DNA of 64,000 nt from Erythrobacter sp. (GCA_009993605.1 JAACTB010000009.1:124001-188000), one strand, 5' to 3'; counted from the first letter of the stretch, positions 8,608-17,971 are shown. Numbers and translations: made by a program. The notes: a model not told the origin generated them from the sequence alone.

Positions 8608-8975
8608 GCCGCGCTCCCATCAGCTCGCGCCCAGCTTTCTGCAGCGTCTCGCTCAGCAGGTTGGAAGAACTTCATGTCCGCGGTGAAGAGCGGGTCAAAC
8701 GCTTTGGTCCCACATTCCTCCCATTTGCTGTCGCCGACGATCGCGTTGCGGTCGAAGCTATCCTTGTGCTTCACGTCGAACTTCAAGTCGCGCCACAATC
8801 CGCCGACATCCCAGCCGGAAAAATCGGGCGCAAGCTCGATCACCATTGGGACCGTGCCGGTTTCGCGCGACGCTATTCGTTCAAACTGCGGCACAAAGCG
8901 ATGGTAATCGGATGCTTCGAGCGTTCCTTGGACCCGGATCCGGACCAGCCCATCTTTTTCAGTCATTTCCAACAT
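8604..8975 (-). CDS. SpoIIAA-like (STAS/SEC14-type) domain protein
   Basis: This 123-aa soluble protein has the SpoIIAA-like pattern: an N-terminal beta strand (GLVRIRVQGTLEASDYHRF), VPMVIELAPDFSGWDVGGLW, and the conserved segment KHKDSFDRNAIVGDSKWEE, followed by a C-terminal MKFFQPAERDAAESW. Members are widespread single-domain proteins of unclear function, often lipid- or nucleotide-binding by analogy with STAS folds. The gene overlaps the downstream CDF gene by 4 bp and lies 22 bp after czcA, so its role is probably tied to metal or envelope stress. This is inferred from context only. Confidence 0.8.
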   Translation of the reverse strand: MLEMTEKDGLVRIRVQGTLEASDYHRFVPQFERIASRETGTVPMVIELAPDFSGWDVGGLWRDLKFDVKHKDSFDRNAIVGDSKWEECGTKAFDPLFTADMKFFQPAERDAAESWARADGSAA

Positions 8976-8997
8976 GATGTTCTCCTTTCAGTCTTCA

Positions 8998-11900
8998 TCA
9001 AGCGATATCCGTGAGTTCACGCTGCTCATCACTGGTCACGTTGCGACGGAGGCGGTCCCACCACTTCTCTCGCCAGCTGCGTTCATCAGTGGAGCGGTTC
9101 AGGACAAGACGCGCGATCGCGGGCAAGACGAACAATGTCAGCGCAGTTGCCGTGATCAATCCGCCAATGACGACCGTAGCCAAAGGACGTTGCACCTCTG
9201 CCCCCGTTCCGGTCGCGAGTGCCATCGGCACGAAGCCAAGCGAAGCCACGAGAGCCGTCATCAGCACCGGCCGAAGACGGGCGAGCGCGCCGTCGGCAAT
9301 GGCTTCATCAAGTGGCATTCCGTTGTCGAGGCGTTGACGGATCGCAGTCATCATGACGAGACCGTTAAGCACCGCTACACCGGACAGGGCGATAAAGCCG
9401 ACGGCAGCGGAAACCGAGAAGGGCAACCCTCTCAGCGCCAGTGCAAAGACGCCGCCCGCCAGCGCCATAGGTATAGCGCTGAACACGGCCAGAGCCGGAA
9501 CCCAACCGCCAAGTGCCATGAACAGCAATAGCAAAACGAGCGCAAAACAAACGGGAACGACAATTGCCAGTCGTGCCTGAGCTGCTTGCAAGTTCTGATA
9601 CTGCCCTCCCCATTCGATGAAGGATGCCGGCGGCATATCGACCTGAGCCGAGACTCCTTCCTGCGCTTCCTCGACAAAGGAGCCGAGATCGCGTTCGCGC
9701 ACATTTGCCGACACGATAACGAGCCGGCGTCCCTGTTCACGTCGGACCTCGGCGAGACCATCGACCACTTGGAAATCAGCCAATGTCCGCAGGGGAACCG
9801 TGACACCGTTTTCAAGCACGATCGGGAGCGCACCGAGCTGGTCGAAATCGTCACGCGTCGCATCTTCGAGACGCACCACGACATCGAACCGGCGATCGCC
9901 TTCGAACACGAGGCCTGCCGGACGTCCACCAAGTGCGATGGCGACCGACTGGGCCACGTCTTCGACGGTCAGTCCATATCGCGCGATGGTCGGACGATCG
10001 AAAGCGATGTCGAGTGTGGGGAAGCCCGTCACTTGTTGCACCTTGACATCAGCAGCCCCTTCGACTTCGCGAAGGACCCCTGCCACCTCACCAGCGGCCT
10101 CGGTTAAAGCGGTCAGGTCGTCGCCATAGAGCTTGACCGCAACGTCGCCTCGGACACCGGCAATCAATTCATTGAAGCGAAGTTCGATCGGCTGGCTGAA
10201 TTCGTAAAGGTTGCCGACGAGACCGCCGAGCGCGCTTTCCATTTCGCCAACTAGGTCATCTTTGGGCAGATCCGGATCGGGCCATTCTTCGCGGGGCTTC
10301 AAGATGACATAGGCATCCGACGCGTTAGGTGGCATTGGGTCACTTGCAACCTCGGCCGTGCCAGTTCGCGAAAACACCAGTTCGACTTGCGGGAACTCTT
10401 CAAGCCTGTCTTCCACTCGGCGTTGCATTGCTAGCGAACGTTCAAGTGAGGTCGAGGGTATCCGCAGGGATTGCACCGCAAGATCGCGTTCGTCGAGCTG
10501 GGGGGTAAATTCGCTACCAAGAAAACCGAACACGAATGCGGCCACAGCGAATATGCCGACGCCAGTCCCGATCATTGGCCACGGTTTCGCGATGACCTTT
10601 CGCAGGGCAGGACCATAACGATCCTTCGCCCAACGAACAGGTCTGACTTCCTTTTCGGTCAGCTTCTTGTTTAGCAGCACAGCGATCATCGCCGGAACGA
10701 AGGTCAGTGACAGCACAAAAGCAGAAGCTAAAGCGAGCATCATTGTAATGGCCATTGGCGAAAACGTTTTGCCTTCGACACCAGTGAAGGTGAGCAATGG
10801 AGCAAAAACGAGGAAAATGATTGCCTGCCCATAAACGGTAGGCTTGATCATTTCCTGGGCCGCGAGGCGTGTTTCAGTCAGCCGCTCGCCCAAAGTGAGC
10901 AATCGGCCTTCTCCATGCTGTCGCGCAGCAAGCCGGGCGACGCTGTTCTCAACGATGATGACTGCACCATCGACGATCAGGCCAAAGTCCAGCGCCCCGA
11001 GGCTCATCAGATTGCCCGAGACGCCAAGCCGGTTCATGCCAACCGCTGCCATCAGCATCGAAACGGGAATTACCAGAGCTGTAATGATCGCTGCCCGGAT
11101 ATTGCCGAGCAGCAGAAACAGCACCGCGATTACGAGCAATGCGCCTTCGAGCAGGTTTTTCTCAACCGTCGCGATCGTAGCATCGACAAGTGAGGAACGG
11201 TTGTAGACGATTTCGGCCTTCACCCCGTCCGGGAGCGATGCACGCACCTCTTCCAGCCTTTCGGCAGCACCTGCAGCGACGGTGCGGCTGTTCTCGCCAG
11301 CGCGCATCAGCACAGTGCCGACAACAGCCTCTTCGCCGTTCAGTGAAGCAGCGCCGGTTCGCAGGTCGCCGCCGATCTCGACATCGGCCACATCACCAAT
11401 TCGGATGGGCACACCCTCGCGGGTCGCGACGACCGCTTCCTCAATATCCGCGATGCTGCCGAGCCTGGCATCTACCCGAACGAGCAGAGCCTCGTCGGCA
11501 CGATCAACGAAATTGGCACCCGCTGCGAGATTGGCAGCCTCAAGCGCATCGATCAACGTATCAAAGGAAAGGCCGTAACCGGTGAGGCGTGCCGGATCGG
11601 GCTGAACGAGGAACTGCTTCTCAAAACCTCCGATCGAATCAACACCGGCTACGCCATCGATGGAGCGCATAAGAGGCGCCACGACCCAGTCCTGCACCGT
11701 TCGCAGATAGGCTGCCTTGGCTACCTCGCTGTCCAAACGGTCGCCGCGTTCGGTTATGAAACTGCCGTTGGTTTGCCAGCCAGTCCGCTCGCCCTTGGAC
11801 GCGCCGCGACCCCCGGGATGCTCATACTCGATCGTATACATTAGCACTTCGCCAAGACCGGTGGAGATCGGCCCCATGGTGGGCTCCGCTCCCTCTGGTA

Positions 11901-12315
11901 GAGATGCTCCGATCGGTGAGAGCCGCTCATTTACTTGCTGGCGTGCGAAATAAAGATCGGTCCCTTCTTCAAATATCGCTGTGACCTGGCTGAAACCGTT
12001 ACGTGAGATCGAGCGGGTCATCTCCAACCCCTCGATCCCGGCAAGCCCAGTCTCAATCGGAAAGGTTACCTGTGTCTCGACCTGCGCAGGCGAAAGAGCC
12101 GGCGCGCTGGTGTTGATCTGAACCTGGGTGTTGGTGATGTCCGGCACTGCGTCGATCGGCAGGCGCAGAAGGTTGAACGCGCCGTAAATCGCCGCGAATA
12201 CGGTCAGGACGATGATCGCCCAGCGAAAGCGCACGGCGATATCGAGAACCATCCCGATCAGTCCATGGCGATGACTACCCTCGTCAGCGGTAGCCTCGGT
12301 ATGATCAATGGCCAT
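8998..12315 (-). CDS. czcA: CzcA-type heavy-metal efflux RND pump
   Basis: This 1105-aa inner-membrane RND protein has two sets of six helices and two large periplasmic loops. The TM4 proton-relay motif DFGLIVDGAVIIVEN matches the HME-RND group that exports divalent cations (Zn, Co, Cd) rather than the monovalent-ion CusA group. It forms the tripartite efflux complex with CzcB and CzcC and expels periplasmic or cytoplasmic metal across the outer membrane. Its start overlaps the end of czcB by 11 bp. Length and motif spacing are normal, with no sign of decay. Confidence 0.95.
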   Translation of the reverse strand: MAIDHTEATADEGSHRHGLIGMVLDIAVRFRWAIIVLTVFAAIYGAFNLLRLPIDAVPDITNTQVQINTSAPALSPAQVETQVTFPIETGLAGIEGLEMTRSISRNGFSQVTAIFEEGTDLYFARQQVNERLSPIGASLPEGAEPTMGPISTGLGEVLMYTIEYEHPGGRGASKGERTGWQTNGSFITERGDRLDSEVAKAAYLRTVQDWVVAPLMRSIDGVAGVDSIGGFEKQFLVQPDPARLTGYGLSFDTLIDALEAANLAAGANFVDRADEALLVRVDARLGSIADIEEAVVATREGVPIRIGDVADVEIGGDLRTGAASLNGEEAVVGTVLMRAGENSRTVAAGAAERLEEVRASLPDGVKAEIVYNRSSLVDATIATVEKNLLEGALLVIAVLFLLLGNIRAAIITALVIPVSMLMAAVGMNRLGVSGNLMSLGALDFGLIVDGAVIIVENSVARLAARQHGEGRLLTLGERLTETRLAAQEMIKPTVYGQAIIFLVFAPLLTFTGVEGKTFSPMAITMMLALASAFVLSLTFVPAMIAVLLNKKLTEKEVRPVRWAKDRYGPALRKVIAKPWPMIGTGVGIFAVAAFVFGFLGSEFTPQLDERDLAVQSLRIPSTSLERSLAMQRRVEDRLEEFPQVELVFSRTGTAEVASDPMPPNASDAYVILKPREEWPDPDLPKDDLVGEMESALGGLVGNLYEFSQPIELRFNELIAGVRGDVAVKLYGDDLTALTEAAGEVAGVLREVEGAADVKVQQVTGFPTLDIAFDRPTIARYGLTVEDVAQSVAIALGGRPAGLVFEGDRRFDVVVRLEDATRDDFDQLGALPIVLENGVTVPLRTLADFQVVDGLAEVRREQGRRLVIVSANVRERDLGSFVEEAQEGVSAQVDMPPASFIEWGGQYQNLQAAQARLAIVVPVCFALVLLLLFMALGGWVPALAVFSAIPMALAGGVFALALRGLPFSVSAAVGFIALSGVAVLNGLVMMTAIRQRLDNGMPLDEAIADGALARLRPVLMTALVASLGFVPMALATGTGAEVQRPLATVVIGGLITATALTLFVLPAIARLVLNRSTDERSWREKWWDRLRRNVTSDEQRELTDIA

Positions 12316-13468
12316 GTTCGGCGCCCTCCTTCTCGAGTTCGGCCTTCAGCAAGAAGGCATTGTCGGTTGCGATCTGTTGACCGGGCTCAAGACCGGACAG
12401 GATCGTCACCATCCCGGCGGAACGGCTGCCCGTTTCCACCTCGCGCGCCTGAAACCCGCGGCGGGTCCGGACGAACACCACATCGCGGCCATCGAGCACC
12501 TGCACGGCATCTTCGGGCACGGCGATCCGGCTCTGGTCCACCTCGCCCGAAGGTCGGATGCGCGCCTGAAGGAATGATCCGGGTTGGAGGCCGGGGATTG
12601 CGCGCGTCAGGGTCAGAACCGCCGTTGCGCTACGGCTTTCAGGATCGAGCGACGGCGTAACCGAGCGGACGCGCGCACCAATTTCGCGGCCATCGCCAAC
12701 AATCAGCGATGCTTCGTCGCCAGGCTGGATACGCGAAGCGTCTTCCGAAGGCAGCGCGACCTCGACCTGAAGGCCGTCAGGATTGACGATCCGGTAAAGT
12801 TCCTCGCCGGCATCGACGAAGGAGCCGAGAACGATAGGAGCGGCAGTCACGCGTCCGGAAAGGGGGCTTGTCACAGCGAGCGAACGGCCATCGCCGCTCA
12901 CACCGGCTGCAGCAACCGCAGCTTGGGCACGACTAAATTCGGCCCGCGCAACATCGAGATTGGCGCGCGCCGCCTCAAGATCCTGCCGTGCGGTTACGTT
13001 GGCCTCGAAGAGACGACGTTCCCGGTCGTATGCCGAAGACAATTCAGTCACGCGAGCACGAGCGGAACTGAGCTGAGACGCGAGCGCTGAAGCGTCCGCG
13101 CTTTCGATCCGGGCGACGGTTTCACCCTTGCGAACATAATCGCCCAGGGTCTTGCCTACGCTGCGGACGACCCCGCCGGCGCGGGCATCGATCCTGGCGC
13201 TGGAGGTAGGGCTGGCGGCAACCGTGGCCGGGAAAACCAGTTCAACCGACGAACCCGTCTGAACAGTGCCTACTTCGATTTCGGCGGCACGTATCTGTCC
13301 TTCTTCAATCAGAACAAGCCCCTCGGGCAACTGGATTTCAGTCGCCTCGTCTTGGGGTGTTTTTTCCACCTGTCCTTCGGGCCAGAACATTATCAGCAGC
13401 GCTGCTGCCAAGATCACGATCCCGGCGATGATCGCCAGTTTTCTGCGGTTCATTTGGATATTCCTCAT
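12305..13468 (-). CDS. czcB: CzcB-type periplasmic adaptor (membrane fusion protein) of metal RND efflux
   Basis: This 387-aa adaptor has an N-terminal membrane anchor (LAIIAGIVILAAALLIMFW), a barrel-sandwich lipoyl-like domain split by an alpha-helical hairpin (SALASQLSSARARVTELSS and the following repeats), and a C-terminal beta-barrel. It bridges CzcA and the outer-membrane CzcC channel. The C-terminal tail GAEHGH is short, and no CusF- or His-rich domain is fused. It overlaps czcC by 4 bp and czcA by 11 bp, so the three subunits are co-translated. Confidence 0.93.
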   Translation of the reverse strand: MRNIQMNRRKLAIIAGIVILAAALLIMFWPEGQVEKTPQDEATEIQLPEGLVLIEEGQIRAAEIEVGTVQTGSSVELVFPATVAASPTSSARIDARAGGVVRSVGKTLGDYVRKGETVARIESADASALASQLSSARARVTELSSAYDRERRLFEANVTARQDLEAARANLDVARAEFSRAQAAVAAAGVSGDGRSLAVTSPLSGRVTAAPIVLGSFVDAGEELYRIVNPDGLQVEVALPSEDASRIQPGDEASLIVGDGREIGARVRSVTPSLDPESRSATAVLTLTRAIPGLQPGSFLQARIRPSGEVDQSRIAVPEDAVQVLDGRDVVFVRTRRGFQAREVETGSRSAGMVTILSGLEPGQQIATDNAFLLKAELEKEGAEHGH

Positions 13469-14718
13469 TGTGCGGCCAGCCGGATCAATTCGGCGGCGGC
13501 CTGTCCGCGGTCTTCCTGGGCAGCGATGAGCGCCTCGCGGATTGCATCACGCGCTTCCGCAGCACTCAGCACCTCGATCAGCGGGAAGCGACCGGCGCGG
13601 TAGCCGATACGAACCAGCCGGAGTGCCTCTTCGGCCTGGGGCAGCGATGTCGCGGCAAGGGTCGTGACACGCGCTTCTGCGGCAAGATACTGCCCGCGCG
13701 CGCGCGATACCGATTGTTCGTAATCCGCCAGCGCTACCGCCGCGCGAGCATTCGCGGCGCGAAGCCTGGCTTGCGCTGCGGCAATGTTGCCTTGGTTGCG
13801 ATTACGGAAAGGAAGCGGGATCGAAACGCCAACAAGAAAAGCAGTGTCGTTGCTTTCTTCGAAGCGGCGCACGCCTGCCGAGACGACCGGATCGGGGATA
13901 CGCAGGCTGCGTTCCCTGTCGATCTCGGCCTCCGCAACAGAACTTTCGGCCTGCGCGACGCGAAGTGCCAGTGCGTTTGGAAATGCGGAGGGGAGATTCG
14001 GCGGCTCAATATTGGGAAAAGAGCTTGGAATAACTGGTAGTGCGTCCTGTTCTCCCCACAGCGTTGCAAGAGCCGAGCGTGCCGCCAAGCTGGTCGCTTC
14101 CGCTGCCTGCAACTCGGCACGCGCTTCGGCAAGTGCCGCTTCAGCGCGAAGCGCCCTGAGCGGTGGCTCGCGGCCCACCTCGACGAGAACACCCGCTATC
14201 CGAGCCAACTCTTCGTTTCGTTCGACGATATCGCGTGCGAGGTCTACGCGCGATGCTGCTGCTACAGCATCTACGTAGCGCTCCCGAACGAGCAAGCCGA
14301 GTTCCGCGCGCGACAGGTCGCTGCGAACCGATGCCAAATCGACTTGGGCTTCCGCAGCGCGAATGCGGCTCCCCCGCTTGCCGCCCAACTCGATACGCTG
14401 ACCGACAGCGAGCGTATACTCTGTTGCACGCAGCCCGGAAAAAGCCCCGGAGCCAGCCAGATTTTCGACCTCAAACGAAATTTCCGGGTTGGGGTTCAGA
14501 CGTGCCTGACCCACCAGCGCCTGTGACGCCTCCACGTCGGCTAATGGGCCGACAATGCGCGGGTTGGTATCTGTGGTTTCGGGCGCGTCCGAGACCCCTG
14601 CTCGTGTTAGAGCATCTTCAAGACGCAGAACTTCGTAGTCCTGCGCCGCTGCAGGAGCAGCGAACGCGGCAAGTGCCAACCCCGAAAGAAGGGGGGCACG
14701 CCAATGAATGGCAAACAT
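13465..14718 (-). CDS. czcC: CzcC-type TolC-family outer-membrane efflux protein
   Basis: This 417-aa protein begins with a Sec signal peptide (LLSGLALAAFAAPAAAQDYE) followed by two TolC-type coiled-coil repeat regions rich in Ala, Arg and Glu (for example ARAEYTLAVGQRIELGGKRG-like and ALRLVRIGYRAGRFPLIEVL segments). It forms the outer-membrane channel of the CzcCBA pump. It lies 63 bp downstream of the small His-rich secreted protein and overlaps czcB by 4 bp. Confidence 0.92.
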   Translation of the reverse strand: MFAIHWRAPLLSGLALAAFAAPAAAQDYEVLRLEDALTRAGVSDAPETTDTNPRIVGPLADVEASQALVGQARLNPNPEISFEVENLAGSGAFSGLRATEYTLAVGQRIELGGKRGSRIRAAEAQVDLASVRSDLSRAELGLLVRERYVDAVAAASRVDLARDIVERNEELARIAGVLVEVGREPPLRALRAEAALAEARAELQAAEATSLAARSALATLWGEQDALPVIPSSFPNIEPPNLPSAFPNALALRVAQAESSVAEAEIDRERSLRIPDPVVSAGVRRFEESNDTAFLVGVSIPLPFRNRNQGNIAAAQARLRAANARAAVALADYEQSVSRARGQYLAAEARVTTLAATSLPQAEEALRLVRIGYRAGRFPLIEVLSAAEARDAIREALIAAQEDRGQAAAELIRLAAQ

Positions 14719-14781
14719 GATCTGGGAATTCCTCTACTGACATACCAAGAGACGGCGCAGACAGCGCCGACCGCGTGGATG

Positions 14782-15135
14782 TCAGACCCGAGGAGGGGGC
14801 TTGGGTAGTGCTCGAGTTATCGAGGAGAGATCGGCGTTTCTCAGACCATTGAATGAACGGGAAAACAGGGCATCATAACCGGCATGGTCCGATGCGGCCA
14901 TTACTTGAGCACTATGATGACAGTGACCGTGAGAACAGACGCCGTGCGGATCGTCAGGTTGCGTCTCGCCTTGCTGTTCATCGCCGCCAAGCAACTGGAC
15001 AGCCGCCACATTCTCCGCGCCGACACCTTCCGGTTCGCATACCGCTGCGTCGACCGCGCTCGCGAACAGCAAGCCCACAAGGACGAGCAATAGCGCGATA
15101 GGACGCATTGGCTTGGAGGCTGTCATACGGAGCAT
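14782..15135 (-). CDS. Small secreted His/Cys-rich protein preceding czcC
   Basis: This 117-aa protein has a clear N-terminal signal segment (PIALLLVLVGLLFASAVDAA) and a Cys/His cluster HGVCSHGHCHH around residues 66-76 that could bind a metal ion in the periplasm. I do not recognise a named family, but small proteins of this kind often open czc operons in sphingomonads. The start may be the first ATG (15135) or the ATG three codons downstream. A periplasmic metal chaperone or sensor role is inference from the motif and position. Confidence 0.7.
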   Translation of the reverse strand: MLRMTASKPMRPIALLLVLVGLLFASAVDAAVCEPEGVGAENVAAVQLLGGDEQQGETQPDDPHGVCSHGHCHHSAQVMAASDHAGYDALFSRSFNGLRNADLSSITRALPKPPPRV

Positions 15136-15531
15136 TCAGGCGAGCAGATAGCAGCAGTTCTAAGTTATTCCAGTGAAAACTAACGCGTTGTTATACTGTT
15201 ACGTAGTTTATTCAGGGATTTACGCGCTGTTTCAATGCATTTTTTCTAGCTTTCAAGGACAAGATCTTATCCTGTCAGAACTGTCAGCCGGTTCGCCCTG
15301 TGAACACACCAGCTCGCTTCGGCCCATAAAGCCAGCGTTCCATCAAGAACGACAATACGCGCGACTGGATCGCGAAGGCAGTCCACATGATGACTGAAAT
15401 CCAGCGGGAGAACGACCCTGGCCGGTTTTTCGACGGACAGGCGCAAATATCTGTCCATGGCCGCGATCGCCATCGAAAGCGTTGGAAAACCACTTGTCAA
15501 AGTAGTTTTCCTTAAAGATCGCCAAATCTAT
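15136..15531. other. Intergenic boundary between metal cluster and SOS/defence island
   Basis: This AT-richer stretch contains the upstream region of the minus-strand czc train and ends at the LexA box. Short ORFs exist on both strands (for example a 77-codon minus frame at 15267-15500), but none has a convincing ribosome-binding site or a recognisable product. It may contain decayed coding sequence. Confidence 0.5.
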
Positions 15532-15546
15532 GTTCCTTTTTTGTTC
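15532..15546 (+). promoter_or_regulatory. LexA (SOS) box, alphaproteobacterial type
   Basis: The sequence GTTCCTTTTTTGTTC is a perfect GTTC-N7-GTTC direct repeat, the LexA operator of Alphaproteobacteria. It sits 22 bp upstream of the ATG of the UmuD-like gene at 15569, in the normal position for SOS repression. Confidence 0.88.
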
Positions 15547-15568
15547 CAAATCGTCTCATAATGCGGTA

Positions 15569-16015
15569 ATGCTTTTGTCATCGCTTGCCTTCGTCCGCCC
15601 AATACCGATCTCATCCTTTCCGGATATCGTCCAGCTGCGCATTATCGACGCGGCAGGGGCCGGGTTTCCCAGCCCAGCGCAAGATTGGGAAGATCCGACG
15701 CTCGACCTGATGGAGCTGCTTCGAATCGACCGGGCCGGCAGCTTCGTGTTCAGGGTTTCTGGCGATCCCATGCGGGATGCGGGCTTCCATGACCGCGATG
15801 TTGTAATCGTGGACCGTGATGGAATGGCGACGAAAGGCTCGATCGTGATCGCCGTCGTTGATGGCGGGTTCGTGATCCGGCAGCTGGAGTTTCGCAGCGC
15901 CATACCGCACCTGTTGGCTCGTAATTCCCTGATGAATGTGCAGGCGGTCATCGCCGACGAAAACGTGGAAGTCTGGGGCGTCGCGCGCGCCAGTATCCGC
16001 GACATAACTGGCTAA
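15569..16015 (+). CDS. UmuD-like S24-family protein with both catalytic residues replaced
   Basis: The 148-aa product aligns along the whole of UmuD, the SOS protein that cleaves itself and then supports polymerase V. The cleavage region is present as AGAGFPSPAQ (A31-G32). The serine motif, SGDSM in UmuD, reads SGDPM here (P67), and the general-base lysine is replaced by arginine (R104, in FVIRQLEF). The spacings cleavage site-P67 (36) and P67-R104 (37) equal those of E. coli UmuD (24-60-97), so the alignment is exact. The protein should fold but not self-cleave. The ATG at 15569 is chosen because an upstream in-frame ATG at 15530 overlaps the LexA box. It lies 5 bp before the truncated umuC. 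Confidence 0.85.
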   Translation: MLLSSLAFVRPIPISSFPDIVQLRIIDAAGAGFPSPAQDWEDPTLDLMELLRIDRAGSFVFRVSGDPMRDAGFHDRDVVIVDRDGMATKGSIVIAVVDGGFVIRQLEFRSAIPHLLARNSLMNVQAVIADENVEVWGVARASIRDITG

Positions 16016-16020
16016 AGGTC

Positions 16021-16290
16021 ATGTGGGCGATAATCGACATCACCGACTTCTACGTTTCGTCAGAAAGGGTGGCGGACCGGATGTTCCGGTGGGGTGACGT
16101 CTACACTAAATGCGGGGCGATGCTGGAGGGGCTGCATGACGCTGAGCAAAGCCAAGGCGATCTGTTCGCGGCAGCCGATCCGCGCGGTAAAGACCTGCTG
16201 GGCGCCATGGACGCCATAAATGCCCGCTTCGGGCGCAGTGCCATCACGATCGCGTCGGCTGGGCATGGGGCGCGGGCACACGACACCTAA
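16021..16290 (+). pseudogene. umuC: umuC remnant with a large in-frame internal deletion (89 aa)
   Basis: The reading frame starts like UmuC (MWAIIDITDFYVSSERV, the first strand of a Y-family polymerase) and then jumps directly to the C-terminal segment (YTKCGAMLEGL...GDLFAAADPRGKDLLGAMDAINARFGRS), which corresponds to UmuC residues from about 345 of 422. Roughly 330 residues, including the polymerase active site and little finger, are missing, yet the frame is kept. The usual C-terminal WxxRRxxxSPRYTT end is also lost. It cannot be a polymerase. It is either a decaying gene or a retained mini-protein carrying the C-terminal beta-clamp/UmuD-contact region. It follows the UmuD-like gene by 5 bp. 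Confidence 0.85.
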
Positions 16291-16426
16291 CGGACGATGA
16301 AGAGTCCGGCCTGGACGACGAGATTGTCCGATATTCCATTTGTGCGATAGGCTTACAAAGTCAGAAATACTCTTCAAATCCAGACAAAGATATTGCGTGT
16401 ATTGGGCGCACACATGAAAAGAGATA

Positions 16427-17971
16427 ATGGCATCAAACCACGCAGATCAGAATTCGATGATTGTAACGCAGGCAATGATCGACGAGCAAATTAGCTCTTA
16501 TAGCGATGGCATCGTTAGCTTTCTGGCCAGCTTCGAACCGGAAACATCGATCGCTGCGTGGCGCGATCTCATCCGGAAAGCGGAAGAGCTCATAAATCTC
16601 GTCGCATTCGAAATAAGCGACCCATCCCTAGCTCAGCACATCCAAACACTTCCCCTCGATGAGCGCATGGCCGATAATCCGCAACTCGGTATTGATGCGC
16701 GAAGAGAGCTGGAACGGTCCTTCACTGTAGGCGTCGCACGCCGATTCCAAAGCATGGTATTCGAGCTCACCACGTTCGCTGTGGGTATGGCGGATAGCGG
16801 TCGCTCACTATCCGATGGCTTCCAAATGTTAACGGTCGCCGATGGCATTCGATATCTGCAGTCGCGGCGACGGCACTTTGTTGCCATCTTATACCTGATG
16901 AACAGCGCGAGCGAAGGCAACAGGCGTATCGGGGGAGATGGCGGAGGAGCACTAACGGCACTGGGGCCCTTGATTGAGCATTGCTGCACCAATTTCACCA
17001 GCTGGCACTGGCAGAAGATACACAAACTGTGCCTTCCGAATCAGGCCATCGAACTAACCTCTAAAGGGGCACGTGTCGGTCACGATTACCAACCGCTCGA
17101 CGCTATGCATCTGGAGCCGGAACGGGCGTCGGTAATCGACATGACGGAGCATCGACCAAATACACAGGGTTCCCCAAAGCAGGAACCGGTCGATCCCCGC
17201 TTGGTCCTGTCAGCACCAGAATTGAGGAACCAGCTGCGGCAAATCCGCTTTGCCTACTCCAGCTTCGATCTGGCCGACCGCGAATATCAGATGATCTGCT
17301 TGATGATATCGGTGTTCTCAAGACATTGCCGTGACAACTACTACATCGAAATGTCGACCGATCTATTTGCCAGTATGTTGCACTGCCAGACAGTGTTCGA
17401 TGTCGACTGGCTCCAAGCGAAGATGGTCAATCGATCAACCACTTTCGCCGAGGCAATCAATGGCTACGAACCGTTCATCGAGAGCGGGGGGAAGGTGCTC
17501 AGCACCGTCACCTTGCTTCTGCGTTTCGCCTACGAATTCAAGAACCGCCATCTGGAAAGCCGTCGCAGATTCCAGATCCATGCCGGCTTCATATTTGAGG
17601 ACATGGTCACGGCCGTGCTTCAAGAAGCGGGATTCACCGACATGAAAGTCACTCGGATCAACCGTAAGGAATTCGATGTGGTCACGGTCAAAGACGGCGT
17701 GATTCACAATTTCCAATGCAAGAATAACTGGATCGACATCACCAAAGTGGAAGCTGATCCGCATCTCTATGCGCGATACAACCGGCGACTGGTGAGTTCC
17801 TATCGGCGAGCGCTCGTGAAGGAGAAGAATCGGGAACATCTGCTCCAAGCCAAGTTCGGTATCCAGCAAATCCACCATTACGTCGTGAGCCGTTTCCCAG
17901 TCATCACAGATCAACCCGGCATCATCAATTACAATGTGCTTGCAGAAAGAGCGTATATGCTTCCTAAATGA
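16427..17971 (+). CDS. Large protein with C-terminal PD-(D/E)XK nuclease-like domain (514 aa)
   Basis: The first about 380 residues are mostly helical and I do not recognise them. The C-terminal part (about residues 385-440) has the restriction-endonuclease-like order: FIFEDMVTAVLQEAGF (helix with Glu), then EFDVV and a beta strand ending in FQCKNNW, an (E/D)-x(n)-(Q/E)xK core. This suggests a Mrr-like or REase-fold nuclease with an N-terminal recognition or effector module. It stands 136 bp after the umuC remnant and 48 bp before the radical SAM operon on the same strand, so it may belong to the same system. Nuclease activity is inferred from motif order only. Confidence 0.6.
   Translation: MASNHADQNSMIVTQAMIDEQISSYSDGIVSFLASFEPETSIAAWRDLIRKAEELINLVAFEISDPSLAQHIQTLPLDERMADNPQLGIDARRELERSFTVGVARRFQSMVFELTTFAVGMADSGRSLSDGFQMLTVADGIRYLQSRRRHFVAILYLMNSASEGNRRIGGDGGGALTALGPLIEHCCTNFTSWHWQKIHKLCLPNQAIELTSKGARVGHDYQPLDAMHLEPERASVIDMTEHRPNTQGSPKQEPVDPRLVLSAPELRNQLRQIRFAYSSFDLADREYQMICLMISVFSRHCRDNYYIEMSTDLFASMLHCQTVFDVDWLQAKMVNRSTTFAEAINGYEPFIESGGKVLSTVTLLLRFAYEFKNRHLESRRRFQIHAGFIFEDMVTAVLQEAGFTDMKVTRINRKEFDVVTVKDGVIHNFQCKNNWIDITKVEADPHLYARYNRRLVSSYRRALVKEKNREHLLQAKFGIQQIHHYVVSRFPVITDQPGIINYNVLAERAYMLPK

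Noticed and set aside
15267..15500. 77-codon minus frame upstream of the LexA box
   Set aside because: No clear ribosome-binding site or recognisable domain, and competing frames on both strands are similar; not listed as a gene.
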